DNA of 5,263 nucleotides from an uncultured Campylobacter sp. (GTDB taxonomy: Bacteria > Campylobacterota > Campylobacteria > Campylobacterales > Campylobacteraceae): NCBI GenBank assembly GCA_905373295.1, contig CAJPSJ010000141.1, positions 1-5,263 of the forward strand. The letters are read 5' to 3'. The position numbers and the translations under genes are program-made. This document shows positions 1 through 4,790 of this stretch, in pieces. The notes under the pieces were generated by a model. That model had not been told where the DNA came from, ran no database searches, and saw only the letters and a program-made list of their open reading frames with translations. Position 1 is the stretch's first letter; every line of letters begins with the position of its first letter.

Positions 1-497
1 CCCGTTTTATCGATAAAACCGGCAAAGAGATCGTTCCTTGTATATATGATGACGTTGGCGTTTTTCGCGAAGGCTTGGCGGACGTTAAAAAGAACGGTTA
101 TTGGGGATATATCGATGAAATGGGAAAAGAAGTTATTCCTTGCATATATGATCGGGCCGGGAGTTTTTGCGAAGGCTTAGCAAAGATTGAAAAGGACGGC
201 AAATGGGGCTTTATCGATAAAACGGGCACAGAGGTAGTGTCTTGTGTATACGAGCTTGCTTGGGATTTTGATAATACTTTGTGCGGATATTATGACGAAA
301 TCAAATATTGCGAAGGATACGTTAAAGTCAAAAAAGACGGCAAATGGGGGCTGCTAGATGATGAGGATAATGAAATTTTAAAGCCGATGTTTTACGACGA
401 GATAGAAGTTATTAAAATTCTGAGCGACGACTACGTTAAAATCGTGCTAGACGGTCGCGAAACGATCGTGAATAAAAACGGCAAAATAATATCGTAA
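1..497 (+). CDS. WG-repeat protein, 3' part (5' end outside window)
   Basis: The reading frame is open from the left edge (first full codon at base 3), so this is the C-terminal part of a longer protein; the TTG at 75 is an internal leucine and not a start. The visible 164 residues are WG (beta-strand) repeats: W-G-(F/Y)-I-D-x-x-G-x-E-(I/V)-(V/I)-P-C-(I/V)-Y-D, then E-G-L-A-x-(V/I)-x-K-(N/D)-G. Repeat starts lie at about bases 6, 108 and 210, exactly 102 bases (34 codons) apart. The next starts at about 351, so the third unit is 13 residues longer, with an acidic, Tyr-rich insert. The last unit is degenerate and ends in G-K-I-I-S. WG repeats occur in many secreted or cytoplasmic bacterial proteins of unknown role and probably mediate binding; no enzymatic residue is visible. 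G+C is about 42%, below ribB downstream. The family call is firm; the function is unknown. Confidence 0.88.
   Translation, partial: RFIDKTGKEIVPCIYDDVGVFREGLADVKKNGYWGYIDEMGKEVIPCIYDRAGSFCEGLAKIEKDGKWGFIDKTGTEVVSCVYELAWDFDNTLCGYYDEIKYCEGYVKVKKDGKWGLLDDEDNEILKPMFYDEIEVIKILSDDYVKIVLDGRETIVNKNGKIIS
6..350 (+). repeat. WG-repeat coding units, 34-codon period
   Basis: Three consecutive units share DNA as well as protein similarity: ATCGAT followed by a GGnAAAGA-like stretch, then a CCTTGTATATATGAT-like stretch. Unit starts are near 6, 108 and 210, exactly 102 bases apart. The third unit is stretched to 141 bases before the next WG at 345-350. The nucleotide similarity suggests fairly recent unit duplication or gene conversion. 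Confidence 0.8.
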
Positions 498-500
498 ATT

Positions 501-509
501 TAAAGGAGA
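501..509 (+). promoter_or_regulatory. Ribosome binding site of ribB
   Basis: TAAAGGAGA ends four bases before the ATG at 514. It is a strong Shine-Dalgarno match and fixes the start of the RibB-type protein only 16 bases after the stop codon of the WG-repeat gene. Confidence 0.8.
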
Positions 510-513
510 GATA

Positions 514-1515
514 ATGGTTAGCGTAGAGCAAGCGATCGAGGATCTGAAAAACGGCAAAATGCTCGTTATGGTCGATGACGTCGATCGCGAGAACGAGGGC
601 GATTTGGTGTTTGCGAGCACCTTTAGCAGCGCGGAAAAAGTAAATTTTGCGATCACGCACGCTCGCGGAGTGCTGTGCGTGGCGCTTAGCCCGCAGATAG
701 CGGAGCAGCTAGATCTAAATTTGATGGTCGATAAAAACACCTCCAGCCACGAGACCGCTTTTACCGTCACGATCGACGCGAAGGGCGCCAAGACGGGCGT
801 AAGCGCGTATGAGCGCAATATGACGATCGAGCTGATGTCGCGCGTGGGCGCTCGCGCGGATGATTTCGTCCGCCCGGGACATATCTTCCCGCTCATCGCC
901 AAAAGCGGCGGCGTGCTCGCTCGCACGGGGCATACCGAGGGCTCTACGGATCTGTGCCGCTTGGCGGGGCTTTCGCAAAGCGCCGTGATCTGCGAGATCG
1001 TCAAAGACGACGGCGATATGGCACGCAGGGACGATCTGGAAAAATTCTGCGCGCAGCACGGCATCAATATGATCTCGGTCGCGCAGATCGTGCAGTACCG
1101 CCTAAAGCACGAAACGCTCGTTAAATTTAGCGAGCCAAAAAGCGCTATGTTGTGCGGCGAGGCGGCGAAATTTTACGACGTGAGCGATCACGAGGGCAAC
1201 GAGCACCGCGCATATATTTTCGGCGAGCTGGGAAAGAGCGCGCAGACGAACGTGAAATTTCATAAAATTTCAAGCGATCTGGAGTTTTTAAGCGATACGA
1301 AATTTAACGATTTCATGCGCGATCTGGACGTTTTGCGCAAAGAGGGCGGCGTGCTTTTGATGCTAAAATCCGCGCAAAATCGCGCCGATTTTAAGAGCTT
1401 CGGCATCGGAGCGCAAATTTTAGCGCACCTGGGCGTGAGAAAAATCAAAATTTTAAGCAAGAGCGAGCCGAAGGACTACGCCGGGCTTAGCGGTTTTGGG
1501 ATAGATATAGTTTGA
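514..1515 (+). CDS. ribB: 3,4-dihydroxy-2-butanone 4-phosphate synthase with degenerate GTP cyclohydrolase II-like tail
   Basis: Cytoplasmic enzyme of riboflavin synthesis that converts ribulose 5-phosphate to 3,4-dihydroxy-2-butanone 4-phosphate and formate. Residues 1-200 form a complete RibB domain: the acidic loop DDVDRENEGD (21-30), HARGVLC (49-55), NTSSHETAFTVTIDA (75-89), RPGHIFPL (120-127) and GGVLARTGHTE (132-142), whose His and Glu match the family's catalytic and metal positions. Residues 201-333 align with GTP cyclohydrolase II (for example FGIGAQILAHLGVRKIKIL, 296-314), but the zinc-binding Cys cluster and the R-Q-E-G-R active-site segment are absent, and the tail is short. This matches the RibBX type known from Proteobacteria, where the tail lacks cyclohydrolase activity. 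A separate ribA is therefore expected elsewhere. The protein is often annotated as RibBA. The ATG has a strong ribosome binding site. The next gene overlaps its stop codon, so coupled translation is likely. Confidence 0.95.
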   Translation: MVSVEQAIEDLKNGKMLVMVDDVDRENEGDLVFASTFSSAEKVNFAITHARGVLCVALSPQIAEQLDLNLMVDKNTSSHETAFTVTIDAKGAKTGVSAYERNMTIELMSRVGARADDFVRPGHIFPLIAKSGGVLARTGHTEGSTDLCRLAGLSQSAVICEIVKDDGDMARRDDLEKFCAQHGINMISVAQIVQYRLKHETLVKFSEPKSAMLCGEAAKFYDVSDHEGNEHRAYIFGELGKSAQTNVKFHKISSDLEFLSDTKFNDFMRDLDVLRKEGGVLLMLKSAQNRADFKSFGIGAQILAHLGVRKIKILSKSEPKDYAGLSGFGIDIV

Positions 1516-2669
1516 TAGCTCACATCGATTTGGACAGCTTCTTCGTCTCTGTAGCGAGGCTTGCGGACCCCGCGCTTGCGGGCAAAAAGATCGCGGTCGT
1601 CGGAGGAGGCGACGAGGAGATTTTCGGCGGTAAGAGCGAGCTTGGCAGCGTGATTTTAAGCGCGAGCTACGAGGCCAGAGCCGACGGCGTGCACTCGGCT
1701 CAGCCCGTTAAAATCGCGCTCGGACTCTGCCCGCAGCTGATTTTAGTGCGCGCGCGCCACGGCGAATACCGAAAAATTTCACGCGAAATTTATGAGTTTT
1801 TACTAAGCTTTACGCCCGAGATCGAAAAATTTAGCATCGACGAGTTTTTTCTAAATTTACGCGGTACGGCTTACGACACGGACGCGCTGAGCTTTGCCGC
1901 GTTTTTGCAAAGCGAGATTATGCGCCGCTTTAGCCTTCCGTGCAGCGTCGGCCTTAGCGAAGCAAAACTTATCGCAAAGCTCGCCACGAGCCTTGCCAAG
2001 CCCTTCGGCGTGCGGCAAATTTTAAAATCGCAAATCGCGCGCGAGCTATCCGCCGTGCCTGTGGCAAAATTCCCGGGCATCGGCAAGGCGGCGCAAAAAA
2101 CGCTCGGCAAATACGGTATCGTAACCTTCGGAGACGCGTTAGGGCACAGAGAAATTTTTGAAAAAATGGGCGCGAACGGCAGGAAAATTTTCGCAGCCCT
2201 TAGCGGCAAGGATGAGGGCGAAGTCGTCTCAAAGCGCGAGCGCAAGAGTATCGGCTTTGGACGCAGCTTCGCACCGTGCGCCGATCGCGACGAGCTGCGG
2301 CGTAAAATTTTAATTTTGGCGCGCCATTTGGCGGGCGAAGTGCTCGCAAGGGGGCTAAAGCCCGCGACATATGATCTAAAGATCCGCTACAAATCGCGCG
2401 AGGAGTTTTCGCATCAGATCAGCCAGGATAGGGCGTTTAGTCTAAATTTACTGAGCGAGACCGCAATTGAGCTGTTTGAGCTATGCGACGTGAAAAAAGG
2501 CGCGCAGATAATCCACGTAGCGCTAAATCTTTCAAATTTTAGCGGCAGATCGGGCAGCTCGCTGCTCTTTGGCGAGATCGATAAAAAGCAGCAGAGCCTA
2601 GATCGATCTTTAAGCAGGATTTGGGAAAAATTCGGCATCGAAAAGCTGAAAAAGGCGAGCGAAATTTGA
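1512..2669 (+). CDS. dinB: Y-family DNA polymerase (DNA polymerase IV-like)
   Basis: Error-prone translesion polymerase of 385 residues, slightly longer than E. coli Pol IV. The start is TTG at 1512, overlapping the ribB stop TGA (TTGA); the N-terminus MIAHIDLDSFF matches the usual family start, which supports it. Catalytic carboxylates are D6, D110 and E111 (SIDE, 108-111). F11 is the expected steric gate. Y53 and R56 form the conserved YxAR nucleotide-contact motif. GLSEAKLIAKLATSLAKPFG (147-166) matches the palm, and FPGIGKAAQKTLGKYGI (187-203) matches the thumb helix-hairpin-helix. The little-finger domain covers roughly 240-345. The C-terminus has GSSLLFGEIDKK (348-359), where other Y-family enzymes have the QLSLF clamp-binding motif; here the Gln is replaced by Ser. 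The usual Glu after FFxSV is Ala16. The enzyme lies between ribB and a possible chaperone gene. No LexA-type operator is visible. Confidence 0.9.
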   Translation: MIAHIDLDSFFVSVARLADPALAGKKIAVVGGGDEEIFGGKSELGSVILSASYEARADGVHSAQPVKIALGLCPQLILVRARHGEYRKISREIYEFLLSFTPEIEKFSIDEFFLNLRGTAYDTDALSFAAFLQSEIMRRFSLPCSVGLSEAKLIAKLATSLAKPFGVRQILKSQIARELSAVPVAKFPGIGKAAQKTLGKYGIVTFGDALGHREIFEKMGANGRKIFAALSGKDEGEVVSKRERKSIGFGRSFAPCADRDELRRKILILARHLAGEVLARGLKPATYDLKIRYKSREEFSHQISQDRAFSLNLLSETAIELFELCDVKKGAQIIHVALNLSNFSGRSGSSLLFGEIDKKQQSLDRSLSRIWEKFGIEKLKKASEI

Positions 2670-2677
2670 TTAAATTT

Positions 2678-2683
2678 AAAGGA
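2678..2683 (+). promoter_or_regulatory. Ribosome binding site of the TorD-like gene
   Basis: AAAGGA lies five bases before the ATG at 2689, within the 19-base gap after the polymerase stop codon. It supports this ATG as the true start and continued translation along one transcript. Confidence 0.6.
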
Positions 2684-2688
2684 AAAAG

Positions 2689-3228
2689 ATGAAATTAGGC
2701 GAGCTATACTCGGTGATCTGCATAATCTTTGCGACGAATTTCAGGGGCGTGATAGACGAACAGAAATTGCGCAGCTTGGGCAAAAACTGGATCATCGTAA
2801 ATAAAAATATCGAGAACAAAAACGGCCATGAGCTTTGGCAAAAGGTGCAGGCCGAGGACTATGCGGCGCTAGAGCGCGATTTTGAGGCGCTAAAAGGGGT
2901 GTTTGAGATGGACTTTTTTAAGCTCGTTAGCGAAAGCGAAGTGGAGCTGTTTTATGAAAAATGCCGCTTCAAAAAGCCTTTTACGGAGCTTAAAAGCGCT
3001 CACGCAGCCAATATGCTAGCGCTGCTTGCCATGATCTTTAAGCAAAACACGGACGCGAAATCGCATAAAATTTTGACGCTATATCTGGCGCAATTTATCA
3101 TTCCTAGCTTTTCCGCGCTTGCTACGCACGTGCAGATAAATGCCAAAAGCAGTTACTACAAGGCGCTCGGGTGGTTTTTAGCGGATTTTTGCCGCGTGGT
3201 GAAAGAGACGCTAGGGCTTAGAATTTAG
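2689..3228 (+). CDS. Small helical protein, possible TorD/DmsD-family chaperone
   Basis: Soluble 179-residue protein rich in predicted helix, with no signal peptide or long membrane segment. The C-terminal half has the pattern of TorD-type chaperones: an H-A-A-N-M-L-A-L-L-A-M-I-F segment (105-117) resembling the usual D-H-L-x-x-E-L-x-x-L-x-x-L, then HKILTLYLAQFIIPSF (126-141) resembling the family's F-L-x-x-H-L-L-P-W segment, then SSYYKALGWFLADF (154-167) resembling F-Y-x-A-L-A-x-L-x-x-x-F-L. The match is by eye and the key Asp/His residues are not fully kept. TorD-family proteins bind Tat leaders and help insert molybdopterin cofactor into anaerobic oxidoreductases, which would suit a fumarate-respiring Campylobacter, but no such enzyme is in the window. 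It follows the polymerase by 19 bases and is probably in the same operon. It could instead be an unrelated lineage-specific helical protein. Confidence 0.8.
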   Translation: MKLGELYSVICIIFATNFRGVIDEQKLRSLGKNWIIVNKNIENKNGHELWQKVQAEDYAALERDFEALKGVFEMDFFKLVSESEVELFYEKCRFKKPFTELKSAHAANMLALLAMIFKQNTDAKSHKILTLYLAQFIIPSFSALATHVQINAKSSYYKALGWFLADFCRVVKETLGLRI

Positions 3229-3237
3229 AATTTAGAA
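3218..3237 (+). repeat. Short tandem repeat of GAATTTA
   Basis: Nearly three copies of a 7-base unit (TTA-GAATTTA-GAATTTA-GAA) span the last codons and TAG stop of the TorD-like gene. Loss or gain of one unit would leave the encoded end unchanged, because every copy supplies the same stop. Confidence 0.6.
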
Positions 3238-3320
3238 CTCGCGCTCGGTACTTTTGCGCGTTCGGCACAGAAAAGCGCTATGTAGAGATAGGTTTAAAGC
3301 TTGCTTTCGGGATTTCTTGC

Positions 3321-3337
3321 GCTGTAGCCGGTACAGC
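3321..3337. other. Small hairpin-forming inverted repeat
   Basis: GCTGTA-GCCGG-TACAGC is a perfect 6-base inverted repeat with a 5-base loop. It is followed by a smaller overlapping GCCC-CTGC-GGGC repeat. No T-run follows on either strand, so it does not look like an intrinsic terminator. It could be chance in GC-rich DNA or part of a structured RNA. Confidence 0.4.
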
Positions 3338-3716
3338 CCCTGCGGGCGCGATAAGCTAAGCAAGACGGGCAAATTTTATCTGCGTGGATGCAAAGTATCT
3401 GCCTTGCGATTTTGCGTGTCGGCATTTATCCATCGCGCGTCGTTTTGAATTCTGCATGGTATTCGGTGTTTTGCGCATGTGCCGTTCGACGTTTGTTTTG
3501 CGCGCACTGCGAGTTTTGCTCGGCGTCCGGTGCTCTCATTTTGCGCCGCCTGCATTAGGGTGCTGCGTGCTTTGTCCGCGTCGCGCCACTTTGCGTGTCG
3601 CTTCGTATGTCGTCTGGTACCGCCGCTCGGTGCTTTACGTGTGGCGCCTTACGCCCCATATAGCGCCGCTGTGTGAAATTTCATGCGAGGTGGCCCGCGC
3701 GTCGTTTGACGCTCTC

Positions 3717-3775
3717 ACTAGGATTCGTGTCTTACGTGTTTCGTGCGTGCGATCGAGCGTTCGAAAACTAGGATT
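3717..3775. repeat. Direct repeat ACTAGGATT, 50-base spacing
   Basis: The 9-base word ACTAGGATT occurs at 3717-3725 and again at 3767-3775, exactly 50 bases apart, inside the A-poor spacer. A CTAGG...CCTAG inverted pair (3768-3772 and 3781-3785) overlaps the second copy. No function is apparent. Confidence 0.4.
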
Positions 3776-3866
3776 TGGCGCCTAGTACTTGCGCCGCCCT
3801 GCGTCTTTTGCCGAGCATGCGTTACGTAGCGTCCTGTGCACGTAGCCAAATTTTAAAATTTAAAAC

Positions 3867-3872
3867 AAAGGA
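3867..3872 (+). promoter_or_regulatory. Ribosome binding site deciding the TTG start of lgt
   Basis: AAAGGA ends five bases before TTG at 3878. No ATG lies near the conserved N-terminus, so this site supports the TTG as the start. Confidence 0.65.
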
Positions 3873-3877
3873 AAAAT

Positions 3878-4696
3878 TTGAATTACTGGAACGAAATTTA
3901 CGCCCACTTTGACCCCGTGGCATTCAGCGCGTTTGGCATAAACGTGCACTGGTACGGTATTATGTATGTTTTGGCGCTGCTTACGGCGCTATTTATCGCC
4001 AAATATTTCGTGCGAAAAGACGGCCTTGACTTCAGTGATAAGATGCTCGATCGCTACTTTATCTGGGTCGAGGTGGGCGTCATTTTGGGCGCGCGGCTTG
4101 GATACATCGCGATCTATTCGGGCGAGGCGGCGTGGTATTTCAGCCATCCGTGGCAAATTTTCAATCCCTTTCATAACGGCGAGTTCGTGGGCATCCGCGG
4201 TATGAGCTATCACGGCGCAGTCGTCGGATTCGTGATCGCGACGGTTTGGTTTTGCAAAAAATTTAAAACCGATATGTGGGCGCTACTCGATCTCGTGGCA
4301 CTTAGCGTGCCGCTTGGGTATTTTTTCGGACGCGTGGGGAATTTTTTAAATCAGGAGCTTTTCGGGCGCGAGACGAGCGAGCCGTGGGGGATTTTGGTAG
4401 GCGGCACGTTGCGTCACCCAAGCCAGCTTTACGAAGCGGTTTTGGAAGGACTGGTAATTTTCGTGATTTTATTTTTCTACCGTAAATTTAAGAAATTTAA
4501 CGGCGAGTTGATATGTTTATACGCGATGCTATATACGGCGTTTAGATTTTTCGTAGAATTTTTTAGGCAGCCGGATGATGGGCTTGGCTTTGTATTTTTA
4601 AATTTATCGATGGGGCAAATTTTATCTTTAGTAATGTTTTTGATAGCAGTTTTCTTAAAGCAGTCTTTGAAGAAAAAACTAATTTGCAGAAATTAA
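3878..4696 (+). CDS. lgt: Prolipoprotein diacylglyceryl transferase
   Basis: Inner-membrane enzyme that transfers diacylglyceryl from phosphatidylglycerol to the lipobox Cys of prolipoproteins, the first step of lipoprotein maturation. Its 272 residues are of usual family length and contain several hydrophobic segments (about 24-45, 62-80, 110-125, 135-151, 190-201, 212-228 and 243-262). Signature residues are present: HWYGIMY (24-30), RGMSYHGA (107-114) with the essential-type His112, [14 protein letters not shown] (151-164) with Arg152 and Asn155, [13 protein letters not shown] (179-191), and [11 protein letters not shown] (223-233), containing the Arg near the E. coli Arg239 position. The start is TTG with an AAAGGA site upstream. 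The C-terminus ends in a short basic tail. The lgt-frdC order matches C. jejuni as I recall it. No clear -10 box is seen before lgt, so its promoter may lie inside the odd GC-rich spacer. Confidence 0.96.
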   Translation: MNYWNEIYAHFDPVAFSAFGINVHWYGIMYVLALLTALFIAKYFVRKDGLDFSDKMLDRYFIWVEVGVILGARLGYIAIYSGEAAWYFSHPWQIFNPFHNGEFVGIRGMSYHGAVVGFVIATVWFCKKFKTDMWALLDLVALSVPLGYFFGRVGNFLNQELFGRETSEPWGILVGGTLRHPSQLYEAVLEGLVIFVILFFYRKFKKFNGELICLYAMLYTAFRFFVEFFRQPDDGLGFVFLNLSMGQILSLVMFLIAVFLKQSLKKKLICRN

Positions 4697-4719
4697 ATTA
4701 ATCTAAAGTTAAAAAGTAA

Positions 4720-4725
4720 TATAAT
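4720..4725 (+). promoter_or_regulatory. Candidate upstream -10 box (P1) of frdC
   Basis: TATAAT in an AT-rich stretch (AAGTAATATAATC) just after lgt. Campylobacter vegetative promoters often have a good -10 and no clear -35, so this is plausible. Its transcription start would fall near 4733, inside the inverted repeat at 4729-4744. Confidence 0.45.
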
Positions 4726-4728
4726 CTC

Positions 4729-4744
4729 TTTACAAAAATGTAAA
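4729..4744 (+). promoter_or_regulatory. TTTACA-N4-TGTAAA inverted repeat, possible CRP/FNR-family operator
   Basis: A perfect 6-base inverted repeat separated by AAAA. The 5-N4-5 geometry of its inner arms (TTACA-N4-TGTAA) is that of CRP/FNR-family sites such as FNR (TTGAT-N4-ATCAA) or the Campylobacter NssR box (TTAAC-N4-GTTAA), though the arms are not an exact match. Its centre lies about 40 bases before the start predicted from the -10 at 4764-4769, the usual place for a class II activator. The identity of the regulator is inference. Confidence 0.45.
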
Positions 4745-4763
4745 TTTTCGTTTAGCGGGGATT

Positions 4764-4769
4764 TATAAT
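4764..4769 (+). promoter_or_regulatory. Candidate proximal -10 box (P2) of frdC
   Basis: A TATAAT match preceded by TTTAGCGGGGATT and no recognisable -35. Transcription would start near 4776-4778, giving a short leader that holds the AAGGAGA ribosome binding site at 4780-4786. It is the best-placed promoter for frdC. Confidence 0.6.
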
Positions 4770-4779
4770 CATCTTTTTT

Positions 4780-4786
4780 AAGGAGA
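4780..4786 (+). promoter_or_regulatory. Ribosome binding site of frdC
   Basis: AAGGAGA ends four bases before the ATG at 4791. It is a strong match and fixes the start of FrdC. Confidence 0.75.
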
Positions 4787-4790
4787 ACCT

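Larger units (their letters stand above)
3229..3877. other. GC-rich, A-poor intergenic region with no supported gene
   Basis: No convincing gene, tRNA, rRNA or CRISPR array is visible in these about 650 bases. Both strands carry open stretches (+ strand 3384-3785; - strand 3376-3648), but they lack ribosome binding sites and encode composition-driven Cys/Arg- or Lys/Arg-rich peptides. Bases 3421-3780 are about 57% G+C, with about 40 A and 116 T by hand count, a strand bias not seen in the flanking genes. Short words recur: TTTGCGTGTCG at 3411 and 3590, TTGCGCCGCC at 3541 and 3789, GCTCGGTRCTTT at 3243 and 3625, ACTAGGATT at 3717 and 3767. It may be a decayed repeat or gene, or encode an RNA; it marks the junction between the ribB-dinB block and lgt-frd. 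Confidence 0.7.

Noticed and set aside
75..497. TTG at 75 as the start of the WG-repeat gene
   Set aside because: The frame is open to the left edge and codes for another complete WG repeat upstream, so this is an internal Leu codon.
498..513. FMN riboswitch before ribB
   Set aside because: Only 16 bases separate the genes and no riboswitch-like conserved elements are present.
715..1067. Long minus-strand open frames within ribB
   Set aside because: They lie opposite strongly conserved RibB coding sequence and have no motifs or start signals.
3240..3260. CGCGC...GCGCG hairpin as a terminator after the TorD-like gene
   Set aside because: The stem is only five bases with an 11-base loop and no T-run follows.
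3254..3448. 64-codon plus-strand open frame after the TorD-like gene
   Set aside because: No ribosome binding site, and an Arg/Cys-rich product of the same composition-driven kind as the next frame.
3758..3775. tRNA-like GTTCGA sequence
   Set aside because: No flanking complementary T-arm, acceptor stem or anticodon arm can be formed.
3384..3785. 133-codon plus-strand open frame in the spacer
   Set aside because: It starts at GTG with no ribosome binding site, encodes a Cys/Arg-rich peptide without recognisable motifs, and its length follows from the low A content that removes stop codons.
4697..4719. Intrinsic terminator after lgt
   Set aside because: The sequence is AT-rich but has no GC stem; transcription may read into frdC.
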